This document shows, one piece after another, positions 7,737 to 15,907 of a DNA stretch of 64,000 nucleotides. Below the pieces are notes generated by a model that was not told the DNA's origin, did no database searches, and saw only the letters and a list, made by a program, of their open reading frames with translations. Every line of letters starts with the position of its first letter. Position 1 is the stretch's first letter. The stretch lies in contig NZ_CP071868.1 of assembly GCF_017569225.1 (NCBI RefSeq), forward strand, positions 2,418,001 to 2,482,000. Reading direction: 5' to 3'. The translations under genes were made by a program, and so were the position numbers. Source of the stretch: Pengzhenrongella sicca (GTDB lineage Bacteria > Actinomycetota > Actinomycetes > Actinomycetales > Cellulomonadaceae).

Positions 7737-8684
7737 TCACATCAGTTCGACGCGGTCGGCCTGGGGTCCTCGATCGCTCTGTCGCACCTGGTACCGGACC
7801 CGATCGCCCTCTCGCAGCGCGTCGGCGCCCCTGATGACCGACACGTGCACGAACAGGTCCGCGCCCGCGGCGTCTGGGGCGATGAAGCCGAAACCCCGCT
7901 CCTCGTCGTAGCGCACGACCACTCCCTCGCCGCCGCGCACCGGGGCGTCGTCGGCCGCCTCGTCGTGTCCCGACCGAGCGCGGGTCGTCGAGGTCGCGGG
8001 CACGCCCCGAGGTGTCGAGCTGCGCGTGAGGGCCACGTCGCGCGCGTGCGGGCCCCTCTCGCTCTCAACGACGTCGTACGTCACCCGGTCCCCCTCCTGC
8101 AGCTCGGTGAGACCGCCGGTCAGCGCTCGGACGTGCACGAAGACATCGGGGCCGCCCGATTCGGGGGCGATGAACCCGAAGCCCTTGTCCCCGTCGTACC
8201 AGGACACGGTGCCGTCGGCCCCGTCGGATGTTCCGGCCTGCTGGGTGGCCTGGGCCCCCAGCGGAAGCAGATGGTCAGCCTGCGGGCCCTTGTCCCCGTC
8301 GGCGACGAGGAATGCCACCCGCTGCCCATCCGCGATCACGCCGCCTCCGACGATGGCCGAGCTGTGCACGAAGATCTCGGCACCACCGCCGTCGGGCGTG
8401 ATGAAGCCGTACCCCTTGGCAGGCTCGTACCAGGCGACGGTGCCGAGCACGCCCAACGGCTGATCGGCGGACTGGTCAGCCGTGACCCGAACGCGGCGTG
8501 CCTGCGGGCCGCGGTCGCCCTCGCCGATCTCGAACTCGACCACCTGGCCCTGCCGGAGCAGCTTCATCGCGTCGTCGCTGACGATCTCGGACGCATGCAC
8601 GTACAGGTCCTCTGCCTCCTGCCCGAGGGCGATGAAGCCGAACCCCCGGTCGGTGTCGAACCAGCGGACGGTTCCCTCGGTCAC
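7737..8684 (-). CDS. Protein with four tandem cold-shock domains
   Basis: A 315-residue protein made of four cold-shock (CSD/OB-fold) domains at about residues 4-67, 80-140, 158-219 and 254-314. Each has the nucleic-acid-binding RNP1 (RGFGFI, KGYGFI, KGFGFI, RGFGFI) and RNP2 (LYVH, IFVH, VFVH, LFVH) motifs and ends with a (D/E)RGP or DKGP turn. Linkers after domains 2 and 3 are longer and polar. Ordinary bacterial Csp proteins have a single domain of about 67 residues that binds single-stranded RNA/DNA. All four sites look intact, so multivalent RNA binding is expected. GTG start at 8684 with AAGGAG six bases upstream. Upstream gene fragments are unrelated. Confidence 0.92.
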   Translation of the reverse strand: MTEGTVRWFDTDRGFGFIALGQEAEDLYVHASEIVSDDAMKLLRQGQVVEFEIGEGDRGPQARRVRVTADQSADQPLGVLGTVAWYEPAKGYGFITPDGGGAEIFVHSSAIVGGGVIADGQRVAFLVADGDKGPQADHLLPLGAQATQQAGTSDGADGTVSWYDGDKGFGFIAPESGGPDVFVHVRALTGGLTELQEGDRVTYDVVESERGPHARDVALTRSSTPRGVPATSTTRARSGHDEAADDAPVRGGEGVVVRYDEERGFGFIAPDAAGADLFVHVSVIRGADALREGDRVRYQVRQSDRGPQADRVELM

Positions 8685-8773
8685 GGCTGACTCCTTGTCA
8701 AAGCTACGGTCGGTGTTCACCCAGTGTCCCCGACTCTGCGACAAGGCCGGCGCCAGGCGATGCTCGCACCGTC

Positions 8774-9000
8774 GTGGACGCGGAAGACGCGCAGTTCGAC
8801 GCCGGCGGCGTACGGCTCGCTCTGTACCCGCTGGGCCAGCTGCGCGATGAGGCCGCGCCCGACAGCGACGGCCGCTGCCGTTGCGGCCGACGCTCGGGTG
8901 GTCGCCGCGCCAGTCGACCGCGAGCGGGGCGGCTACTCGGCCTACGTCGCCGACCCGGAGGGCTGCCGCTGGGAGATCGCCTGGTTGCCCGGCTACCGGC
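8774..9000 (+). pseudogene. Remnant of a VOC (glyoxalase/bleomycin-resistance) protein
   Basis: Two adjacent frames each carry part of one domain. The frame from 8774 reads DAEDAQFDAGGVRLALYPLG, typical of the middle of a VOC domain; the sequence then continues in another frame as RGGYSAYVADPEGCRWEIAW, the classic VOC C-terminal strand with the metal-ligand Glu. A frameshift lies near 8870-8900, and the N-terminal half of the domain is absent because the cold-shock gene's promoter region abuts directly. It is therefore a truncated and frameshifted remnant. A short real protein on this strand is unlikely. Confidence 0.65.
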
Positions 9001-9024
9001 AGCCACATCGCGGTCGTTTAGGGG

Positions 9025-9174
9025 TGCCCTCGTCAGCGCCGGGTCGGCCCGACCGCGATAGGCCTCTCGCCAGCATGTTGTCTGGAACTCGGCGATCTCC
9101 TGAACATCAGCTGTGTCCGCCGCGCGGATGACCACCTCGGCGTGCTGGCGCTGGATCTCGTTGCGGCTGGGCAC
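9025..9174 (-). pseudogene. N-terminal remnant of a GNAT acetyltransferase
   Basis: From a GTG at 9174 the minus strand reads about 45 residues that look like the start of a GNAT protein (VVIRAADTADVQEIAEF followed by CWREAYRG, i.e. beta1-alpha1 with the usual W...Y.G), after which the frame turns into the complement of the VOC remnant. The acetyl-CoA-binding core is missing. It begins four bases after the stop of the intact GNAT gene, so it was probably the second gene of that operon before a deletion joined it to the VOC fragment. Confidence 0.6.
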
Positions 9175-9178
9175 CGCG

Positions 9179-9739
9179 CTACCGCAGTTCGCCGGGCAGG
9201 AGCGAGAAGATCATCGAGTCGCGCCGGCCTCCTTTGAATGCGAGGTGCGAGCGAAGGACCCCCTCGTGCACGAATCCGCAGCGCTCAGCCACCCGCTGCG
9301 AGCCGTCGTTGTCCGGCCCGCAGGTCAGCTCGATCCGCTGCAGACCCAACGTCGAGAAGGCCCAGCCGGCAAGGAGCCGCACGGTGTGTGTGGCCGCACC
9401 GCGCCCGCGGGCGTCGGGAGCCAACCAATACCCGATCCCAGCGCGCGCCTGGTTGAGGTCGACGTCGTACAGGGACGCGCCCCCAAGAATGACGGCCTCG
9501 TCCAGCGGGCTCGCGATCGCAACAGTCAGCGCAGAGCCGGACTGGCGGGCCTGCTCCTGCTCGACGAAGTACTCACGCGCATCCGCTTCGCTGTACGCCG
9601 TGGTCCGAGACCAGGCGAACTGACGAATGACCGGGTCGTTGAACGCCATCAGCTTCTCTGGGACGTCCTGAGTACGCCAGGGACGCAAGAGCACCACGGC
9701 GTCGCGGAGCGGGGGCGTCGGGTACTCGAGCGCGGCCAT
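9179..9739 (-). CDS. GNAT N-acetyltransferase (RimJ/RimL type)
   Basis: A 186-residue acetyltransferase. The N-terminus (VVLLRPWRTQDVPEK) is beta1/alpha1, the central part GASLYDVDLNQARAGIGYWLAP precedes the acetyl-CoA pyrophosphate loop DARGRGAAT, and the C-terminal motif QRIELTCGPDNDGSQRVAERCGF ends with the RimJ-type ERCGF.HEGVLR signature. Members acetylate N-terminal or small-molecule amines; the substrate is not evident. ATG start at 9739. Its former downstream partner, another GNAT gene, survives only as a fragment. Confidence 0.9.
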   Translation of the reverse strand: MAALEYPTPPLRDAVVLLRPWRTQDVPEKLMAFNDPVIRQFAWSRTTAYSEADAREYFVEQEQARQSGSALTVAIASPLDEAVILGGASLYDVDLNQARAGIGYWLAPDARGRGAATHTVRLLAGWAFSTLGLQRIELTCGPDNDGSQRVAERCGFVHEGVLRSHLAFKGGRRDSMIFSLLPGELR

Positions 9740-9993
9740 GCGGACGACCGTACGGGAATGACATCAACCGGCGAGCCACCGAACATCCCATCAGCACGAT
9801 GTCGATATGCGGTGCCGGAGAGTGCTCACTCAACGTCTGGGTGGGGGCGAGGGGCCTCAGAGCTCGAGTTTCGACTGTCGCCGCACGTGACGCTAGTCGA
9901 GGAAGACATGGTCGCTGATGCGCGTCCATGAGCCCGGAGCCGACGGAGCGGCGGCGCCGTCGGCAACGAGCGCAGCGGTGACCGATGCGGCAC

Positions 9994-10755
9994 CTACGTT
10001 GAGGCTGAGATCACGACAGCGCCTGCCCTCTCCAGGTCGCGTCGCGCCCTGTCTTCTGGCGCCGCGTCGAGGATGATCCCGCTTACCTCGTGCAGCCGTA
10101 GCACTCGGAAGGGCGAGGCTGCGCCGATCTTCTCGCTGCTGCCCAGGACGTAGGTGTCGCCGGCCCGTGCGGCGAGGGCTCGTTTCATTGCGGCCTCGTC
10201 GGGATCACCGGTCGTCAAGCCGGCCTCATGATGGATGCCGGTCACGCCGAGCATGAAGATGTCCGCGTTCACCGCCGACGCCGCCTCGACTGCGGCCGCC
10301 CCGCAGGTCACGAGGGAGTGCTTGAAGAGTCGACCGCCCAACAGCTGCACCTCGACGGTCGGATGGTCCACCAGGGCGACGGCGATCGTGGGGCTGTGCG
10401 TCACAACCGTCGCCACCAGGTCTCGGGGAAGCCTTCGCGCCACGGCGAGGGCCGTCGTGCCGCCGTCGAGGATCACCGTGCAGCCTGGATGCACCAGCCG
10501 GGCCGCCGCGCTAGCGACCCGCTCCTTGCTCTCCACGGCCACCTCACGGCGCCCGGCGTAGTCCGTGACGGCGGGCGAGACAGGCAGCGCTCCGCCGTAG
10601 ACGCGCTGGCAGAGCCCCTCAGCAGCGAGCTCGCGGAGGTCCCGCCGGATGCTGTCCTCGGAGATGCCCAGGTCCGCGGCGGTGGTCTTGGCGACGATGC
10701 GGCCGTCCCGGCGGAGCCGCTCGAGCAGTTCGTCACGTCGTTGGGCAGCAAGCAC
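9994..10755 (-). CDS. DeoR/GlpR-family transcriptional regulator
   Basis: A 253-residue repressor-type protein. An N-terminal winged helix (residues 5-57) contains the DeoR signature region LGISEDSIRRDLRELAAEGL followed by the wing VYGGAL. From residue 75 comes the DeoRC sensor domain, related to sugar isomerases, with ILDGGTTALAVARRL and the NADIFMLGVTGIH strand. DeoR-type proteins usually sense phosphorylated sugars. No sugar genes are adjacent on the same strand; the divergent neighbour is the DUF4406 gene, 53 bases away, whose promoter it may control. Confidence 0.93.
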   Translation of the reverse strand: MLAAQRRDELLERLRRDGRIVAKTTAADLGISEDSIRRDLRELAAEGLCQRVYGGALPVSPAVTDYAGRREVAVESKERVASAAARLVHPGCTVILDGGTTALAVARRLPRDLVATVVTHSPTIAVALVDHPTVEVQLLGGRLFKHSLVTCGAAAVEAASAVNADIFMLGVTGIHHEAGLTTGDPDEAAMKRALAARAGDTYVLGSSEKIGAASPFRVLRLHEVSGIILDAAPEDRARRDLERAGAVVISAST

Positions 10756-10772
10756 GTCCCGCCCCCTTCCCC

Positions 10773-10802
10773 TTGTTTCTGCATGTTGTTGCCGACTATT
10801 CT
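10773..10802 (+). promoter_or_regulatory. Predicted promoter giving a leaderless DUF4406 transcript
   Basis: TTGTTT (10773-10778) and TATTCT (10797-10802) are 18 bases apart. The ATG of the DUF4406 gene is at 10809, exactly where transcription would be expected to begin, and there is no ribosome-binding site, so the mRNA is probably leaderless, as is common in actinobacteria. The short AT-rich segment stands out from the surrounding GC-rich DNA. Confidence 0.6.
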
Positions 10803-10808
10803 ACACTC

Positions 10809-11207
10809 ATGCCACCTCAACCACTGCTCATTCTCATCGCCGGCCCCTACCGGTCCGGCACCGACGACGACCCCGCCCGCATGGCGGCCAACCTTCAGCG
10901 ACTGGAAGAAGCGGCGTGGCCGCTGTTCCGCAGCGGCCATGTCCCGATGATCGGGGAATGGGTCGCCCTTCCAGTTCTGAGCTCCGCGGGCGCGACTGGT
11001 CCCCTCGACCCGCTCGCTGAGCAGGTGATGTACCCGACCGCGGAGCGCCTGCTGCAGCACTGCGACGGCGTCCTGCGGGTGCCGGGCAACTCCAAGGGTG
11101 CCGACCAAGACGTCGCCATCGCCCGGCGCCGCGGGCTTCCGGTCTGGTTCGACATCGCGGACATCCCCGGCTACGTGCCGCAGAGCACGCCGCAGGCGTC
11201 ATCGTGA
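10809..11207 (+). CDS. DUF4406-like nucleoside 2-deoxyribosyltransferase-fold protein
   Basis: A 132-residue protein of the DUF4406/nucleoside-2-deoxyribosyltransferase fold. It starts with LLILIAGPYRSG (beta1 and the GPY loop of that fold), continues with an NLQRLEEAAWPLFRSGHVPMIGEW segment and ends with CDGVLRVPGNSKGADQDVAIARRRGLPV, where the family has the G.S.G...E.A.A...G.P. motif. Such proteins may cleave or salvage nucleoside derivatives. Leaderless start at ATG 10809. It is divergent from the DeoR regulator and convergent with the HAD gene. Confidence 0.8.
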   Translation: MPPQPLLILIAGPYRSGTDDDPARMAANLQRLEEAAWPLFRSGHVPMIGEWVALPVLSSAGATGPLDPLAEQVMYPTAERLLQHCDGVLRVPGNSKGADQDVAIARRRGLPVWFDIADIPGYVPQSTPQASS

Positions 11208-11304
11208 TGACCGGCCAGATCCGGCCCAGCACAGCGTCAGCGTCACCCCGCTCGCGCGCAGCCGGCCCCCATCGCTCGGCGCCAGGCGCAGCCAGTCCGC
11301 GCGG

Positions 11305-12168
11305 TCAGCGCCCGGCGAGCATGTACTCGAGAACCTGCGCCACGCCGTCGTCGGCGGCCGCGGGCGCCAGGTGATCCGCCGCTGAGACGGCGTCGGCGTG
11401 CCCGCCCGTCATGGCGAAGCTCGTCCCGGCCCAGCGCAGCATGTCGACGTCGTTCGGCATGTCGCCGAAGCTCACGACCTCGGCCGCGGGGATCCCCCAC
11501 GACTGGGCGAGCTCCGCCAGGCTGGTCGCCTTCGTGACGCCCAACGGCCCCATCTCGAGGATCGCGATGGCGGGGCTCGAGTGCGTCGGCGCGACGAGGT
11601 CGGTCACGTACTCGCGGCCTGCGGCGAGCAGGCCGTCGGGGGTGGACGCCGTGCTGAAGGCCACGAGCTTGATGACGGGCTCGGAGTCGAGCAGCTCCTC
11701 GAGCGTCGCCGCCTCGCGCTGGCTGCCGGCGATCGCCACCGCCGGGGCCAGGCCCTCCACGCGCCCGGACCCGCGCGCGGCCTCGTAGCCGCTCTCGACC
11801 CGAATCTCGTCGGCGGTCTCGACCGCAAACACGACATCCGGCACCGCGGCGCGCAGCCGGCGAGCGACCTCGATAGCCGCCTCGTTCGAGATCGAGCGCA
11901 GGGCGACGACCGAGTCGGCGGCCGAGTCGAGCGTGATCGAGCCGTTCGCGCAGATCGCGAAACCCGTGTGTCCGGTCGCATCGACGACCGGCTGGAGCCA
12001 GCGCGGCGGCCGCCCGGTGACGAAGACGACGCGGACGCCGGCGCGCGCGCACGCCTGCAGGGCAGCCCGGGTGCGCGCCGAGACGGACTGACCGTGCGGG
12101 ACGATCGTGCCGTCGAGATCGGTCGCCACCATGGCGAAGTTGCGGGGCGCCGTGAACGGGTGCTGCAC
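11305..12168 (-). CDS. Cof-type HAD-family sugar phosphatase
   Basis: A 287-residue haloacid-dehalogenase hydrolase of the Cof subfamily (C2-type cap). Motif I is VATDLDGTIV with nucleophile and acid/base Asp at residues 17 and 19; motif II is VVFVTGRPP; the cap spans about residues 85-195; motifs III/IV are VTKATSLAEL and VVSFGDMPNDVDML. Enzymes of this group dephosphorylate sugar phosphates and similar metabolites. The start is unclear: GTG 12168 is preferred, but a TTG at 12228 would reduce the gap to the LsrR-type gene to 27 bases. It probably forms an operon with that regulator and belongs to the same catabolic locus. Confidence 0.85.
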   Translation of the reverse strand: MQHPFTAPRNFAMVATDLDGTIVPHGQSVSARTRAALQACARAGVRVVFVTGRPPRWLQPVVDATGHTGFAICANGSITLDSAADSVVALRSISNEAAIEVARRLRAAVPDVVFAVETADEIRVESGYEAARGSGRVEGLAPAVAIAGSQREAATLEELLDSEPVIKLVAFSTASTPDGLLAAGREYVTDLVAPTHSSPAIAILEMGPLGVTKATSLAELAQSWGIPAAEVVSFGDMPNDVDMLRWAGTSFAMTGGHADAVSAADHLAPAAADDGVAQVLEYMLAGR

Positions 12169-12255
12169 GAAGTGTCGGGTCTCCAGACGTGGCGACGACG
12201 GGGCGCCGCAAAGGGGTGAGTACCCCAAGTATCCCTTGAACCGGCGCGGGGCGAG

Positions 12256-13221
12256 CTAACGGGCGGTGAGCTCGAGCGCGACATCCTCGGTCGTGACGAG
12301 CACGTCGAGATACCCGCCCGCGAGTGCCCCCGCGATCGCATCGAGCTTGTCGATGCCGCCCGCGACCGCGATGACGTTCGGCATCGTCTGCAGGTCGCGG
12401 ATCGGGATGCCGATCCGCAGGCGGTGAAAGTCGGCGTCGACGACCCGCCCATCGCGGTCGTACCACTCCGCGAGGATGTCCCCGACGGCGCCCTGCGTGC
12501 GGTACTCGGCGAGCTGGTGCTCGTTGACGACGCCGTGCTGCAGGATCGTCGCCGACGACAGCGCCGAGCCGATCCCGATGAGGGTCGCATCCGCCTGGGC
12601 CGCGAGCTGGAGCACCGAGGTGACCGCGAGCTCGTCGCGCAAAGCGGCGGCGATGTTCGGCGCCGAGGCGAGCAACGGCGCCGGGAGAAACCGGATGTGC
12701 GTGCCGAGATCATTGTTCGACGAGCCGAGCACCCGCCGCGTGTACGCGTCGATGCCGCCGGCGATCGTCGCGATCGTGACGTCCTTGAGCGAGTCCCGGC
12801 TGAGCGCGAACAGCGCCCGGAGCACGGTGTCGCCCCACCCGATCCCGATGATCGCGCCGGGCCGCAGGTGCCGGCGCAGGTACTGCGCACCCGCCTGGCC
12901 CAGCTGCTCGTTGATCTCCTCGGGCGACCTGTTCACGCCGATCTGGGGAACGACGACGACGTCGGTCAGCCCGTACCGGTCCCGCACGGCGCGGCTCAAC
13001 TCGAGCGCCGTGAGCTCGTCTGCGCTGATCTCGATGCGAACGATGCCGAGGTCCTTCGCCCGCTCGAGCATGCGCGCGACCGTCGCCCGCGACACCGAGA
13101 GCTGCGCCGCAATCTGCGCCTGGGTGAGGTTGTCCTTGTAGTAGAACCACGCGACCCGCACGAGTGTCGCGCGCGAGTCGGACCGCTCGCTGCCCGCCCA
13201 CGACGTTCGGTCAGAGACCAT
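12256..13221 (-). CDS. SorC/LsrR-family transcriptional regulator
   Basis: A 321-residue regulator. An N-terminal helix-turn-helix (about residues 22-60, LTQAQIAAQLSVSRATVARML) is followed by the SorC sugar-binding domain with TDVVVVPQIG, a GIGWGDTVLRALF segment and the closing VIAVAGGIDKLDAIAGAL. LsrR-type proteins repress their operon until a phosphorylated ligand binds. It is divergent from the ABC importer genes, 140 bases apart, so it most likely controls that operon and itself. ATG start at 13221. The HAD phosphatase follows on the same strand and may lower the level of the phospho-inducer. Confidence 0.93.
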   Translation of the reverse strand: MVSDRTSWAGSERSDSRATLVRVAWFYYKDNLTQAQIAAQLSVSRATVARMLERAKDLGIVRIEISADELTALELSRAVRDRYGLTDVVVVPQIGVNRSPEEINEQLGQAGAQYLRRHLRPGAIIGIGWGDTVLRALFALSRDSLKDVTIATIAGGIDAYTRRVLGSSNNDLGTHIRFLPAPLLASAPNIAAALRDELAVTSVLQLAAQADATLIGIGSALSSATILQHGVVNEHQLAEYRTQGAVGDILAEWYDRDGRVVDADFHRLRIGIPIRDLQTMPNVIAVAGGIDKLDAIAGALAGGYLDVLVTTEDVALELTAR

Positions 13222-13270
13222 GCCCAGAACGTAGCACCGGTGAGCATCGGTTCATCTCACGATCATATGG

Positions 13271-13300
13271 TTGACGTCTGCGCAGGCTGCGGTCTACCGT
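13271..13300 (+). promoter_or_regulatory. Predicted promoter of the lsr-like import operon
   Basis: TTGACG (13271-13276) and TACCGT (13295-13300) are 18 bases apart, a good primary-sigma match, 62 bases before the ATPase start. Just upstream, GTGAG and CTCAC at about 13240-13260 form an imperfect inverted repeat that could be an LsrR-type operator; that part is weak. Confidence 0.55.
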
Positions 13301-13361
13301 CCAAATCATCCGAAAGCAGACGAATGACCCGACATCGCTCGGGTGCCGATGAGGCTGGGGC

Positions 13362-14915
13362 GTGGCAATGGAGTCCGTCGCACACGAGCCGACGCAGGCC
13401 GGTGAATCGCCGTCACCGCGCCTCGAGATCCGGACGGTCAGCAAGCGTTTCGACGCCGTCGTCGCGCTTCGCGACGTCTCCTTCACCATCGCCCCCGGGG
13501 AACTGCACGCGCTGATCGGCGAGAACGGCGCCGGCAAGTCCACCCTGGTCGCGATCGTCACCGGGCTCCAGGAGGCCGACTCGGGCGCCGTCCTGCTCGA
13601 CGGCGAGACCGTGCAGTTCCGCGACCCGAAGCAGGCGCGCCGGGCCGGCGTCGCCGCCGTGTACCAGGACCCGAACCTGTTCCCGCACCTGTCCGTCGCG
13701 GAGAACATCTTCGCCGGCGAACACCCCACCCGGCGCGGGCAGGTCGACAAGCGGGCGATGCGCGAGCAGGCGACGTCCCTGCTCGCGCGCCTCGGCTTCG
13801 ACATCGACGTCGACCAGGCGGTCGCCGGTCTGACCGTCGCCGAGGCGCAGTTCGTCGAGATCGCGCGCGCGATCTCGACCGACCTCAAGATCCTCATCCT
13901 GGACGAGCCGACGTCGGCGCTCACCCCCGGCGAGGCCGTCAGGCTGTACGACGTCGTCGCGCGCCTCAAGGCCGAGGGCACCAGCATCATCTGGATCTCG
14001 CACCGGATGGAGGAGATCCGCCACCTCGCCGACACGATCACCGTGCTGCGCGACGGCCAGCACGTGCGCACCGCGTCCGCCGACGACCTCGACGACGACG
14101 CGATGATCCGCCTCATGGTCGGCCGGTCGGTGGTGCTGACCCCGGTCCCCCGCCAGACCCCGCTCGGGCCTGTGCGCCTGAGCGTGCGCAACCTGTCTCT
14201 CGACGGAGTGTTCGACGACGTGAGCTTCGACGTCCACGCCGGGGAGATCGTCGGCGTAGCAGGGCTCGTGGGGTCCGGCCGCACCGAGATCGCGCGCGCC
14301 ATCTTCGGCGCCGATCCCGCCGGCTCCGGGGAGATCGTCGTTGACGGCACGCCGGTGCGGGCCCTCAGCCCGCGGCAGATGGCGCGGCGCGGCGTCGTCT
14401 ACCTTCCCGAAGACCGCGACGCCGAGGGCGTCATCTCGACCATCTCAGTGGCGCGGAACATCGCCCTGCCGAGCACCGCCGCGCTGTCGACGTTCGGCCT
14501 CATGCACCCGAGCCGCGAGCGCCGGATCGCTCGCGAGCAGAAGGCGGCGCTGAGCATCAAAGCCGAGATCGACCACCCCGTGAGCTCCCTGTCCGGCGGC
14601 AACCGGCAGAAGGTCGCGCTCGCGCGCTGGCTAGCAACCAAACCGGCCGTGCTGCTGCTCGACGAGCCGACGCACGGCATCGACGTGGGCACCAAGGCGC
14701 AGGTGCACGACATCATGCGGGACCTCGCACGCGAGCAGGGCCTCGCCATCCTGATGATCTCGTCGGACCTGCCCGAGGTGGTCGCCGTGAGCGACCGGGT
14801 GCTCGTCATGGCCCGCGGGCTGCTCGTCGCCGACCTCGACATCGTCGACGCGACCCAGGAGGCGATCATCGCCGCGGCGACCCGCAGCGCAAGCCTGACG
14901 GGCGACGTCGCATGA
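13362..14915 (+). CDS. Sugar ABC transporter ATPase with two ABC domains (RbsA/LsrA type)
   Basis: A 517-residue fused ATPase. The first ABC domain (about 25-255) has Walker A GENGAGKST, signature TVAEAQFVEIARA and Walker B ILILDEPT. The second (about 270-510) has the degenerate P-loop GLVGSGRTE, an intact signature SLSGGNRQKVALA and Walker B VLLLDEPTHG. This asymmetric layout is standard for carbohydrate uptake transporters of class 2 (RbsA, MglA, LsrA). GTG 13362 or ATG 13368 starts the protein. It is the first gene of a six-gene operon and overlaps the next gene by ATGA. Confidence 0.95.
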   Translation: MAMESVAHEPTQAGESPSPRLEIRTVSKRFDAVVALRDVSFTIAPGELHALIGENGAGKSTLVAIVTGLQEADSGAVLLDGETVQFRDPKQARRAGVAAVYQDPNLFPHLSVAENIFAGEHPTRRGQVDKRAMREQATSLLARLGFDIDVDQAVAGLTVAEAQFVEIARAISTDLKILILDEPTSALTPGEAVRLYDVVARLKAEGTSIIWISHRMEEIRHLADTITVLRDGQHVRTASADDLDDDAMIRLMVGRSVVLTPVPRQTPLGPVRLSVRNLSLDGVFDDVSFDVHAGEIVGVAGLVGSGRTEIARAIFGADPAGSGEIVVDGTPVRALSPRQMARRGVVYLPEDRDAEGVISTISVARNIALPSTAALSTFGLMHPSRERRIAREQKAALSIKAEIDHPVSSLSGGNRQKVALARWLATKPAVLLLDEPTHGIDVGTKAQVHDIMRDLAREQGLAILMISSDLPEVVAVSDRVLVMARGLLVADLDIVDATQEAIIAAATRSASLTGDVA

Positions 14916-15907
14916 GCCGCACCGGGTCGATCGCCCTGAGGGTGCGCTTCCTCGGCGTCGTCGTCTTCCTGCTGCTGCTCGTCGCCGCGTTCGCCCTGGT
15001 GTCGCCGCAGTTCCTCACCGTGAGCAACGGGCGCACGATCCTGTTCACCGCGGCGATCCTCGTGGTCGCCGTCGCCGGCCAGACCATCGTGGTCCTGACC
15101 GGGAACCTCGACCTCTCGGTCGGGTCGATCATGGGCTTCACCGCCTACGTCGTGTACGACGTCAGCTCCGGTAGCCCGGGCCTGCAGGCCGCCGTCGTGC
15201 CCCTCGCGCTCGTCGTCGGCGCGGTGCTCGGCTGGCTCAACGGCTTCCTGGTGGCCGTGCTCGAGATCCCGTCCATCGTCGCGACCCTCGGCACCCTCGC
15301 GGTGTACCGCGGCGCGACCGCCGTCTACGCCGACTCCGGGCAGGTCACCTCCGGCATGATCCCCGGCTGGGTGAAGTCCGTCTCCACCGGAACCGTCGCC
15401 GGGATCCCGTACTACGTGCTCATCGCGGCCGCGGTGGTGGCCCTCGTCGGCTGGGTGCTCAGCAGCCTGCCGTGGGGGCGCCGCATCTACGCCTACGGCT
15501 CCAACCCGCGGGCGGCGCGGTTCTTCGGCCTCGACCCGACCCGGATCGTCATCGGCGCGTACGTCGCCGCCGGGATGATCGCGGCGCTCGCCGGGCTGAT
15601 GCTCGGCGGGCAGGTCGGCGTCATCGGCTCGCTCCTGGCCAACGGGTACGAGATCCAGGTCCTCGCGGCGGCCGTCATCGGCGGGGTGAGCATCTGGGGA
15701 GGCAGCGGGAGCGTCGTCGGCGCGGCGCTCGGCGCCGTGGTGCTCGCGACCATCAACAACGGACTGGTGCAGCAGCAGGTGCAGGAGTACTACCGCCTGC
15801 TCATCCAGGGCGTGACGATCATCCTCGCCGTCGGAGTCGACGCCGTCGTGCAGCGCCGCGTGACGGGCATCAACCGACGCCGCCGCATCATGGAGGTCGC
15901 GAAGTGA
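14912..15907 (+). CDS. Sugar ABC transporter permease (RbsC/LsrC type)
   Basis: A 331-residue inner-membrane permease of the branched-chain/ribose family (BPD_transp_2) with about nine helices. Typical stretches include QTIVVLTGNLDLSVGSIMG after helix 2, the EIPSIVATLGTLAVYRG segment and YGSNPRAARFFGLDP in the cytoplasmic coupling loop, followed by AAVIGGVSIWGGSGSVVGA. The start overlaps the ATPase stop (ATGA), and the stop overlaps the next permease start (GTGA), so the three transport genes are translationally coupled. Confidence 0.94.
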   Translation: MSRTGSIALRVRFLGVVVFLLLLVAAFALVSPQFLTVSNGRTILFTAAILVVAVAGQTIVVLTGNLDLSVGSIMGFTAYVVYDVSSGSPGLQAAVVPLALVVGAVLGWLNGFLVAVLEIPSIVATLGTLAVYRGATAVYADSGQVTSGMIPGWVKSVSTGTVAGIPYYVLIAAAVVALVGWVLSSLPWGRRIYAYGSNPRAARFFGLDPTRIVIGAYVAAGMIAALAGLMLGGQVGVIGSLLANGYEIQVLAAAVIGGVSIWGGSGSVVGAALGAVVLATINNGLVQQQVQEYYRLLIQGVTIILAVGVDAVVQRRVTGINRRRRIMEVAK

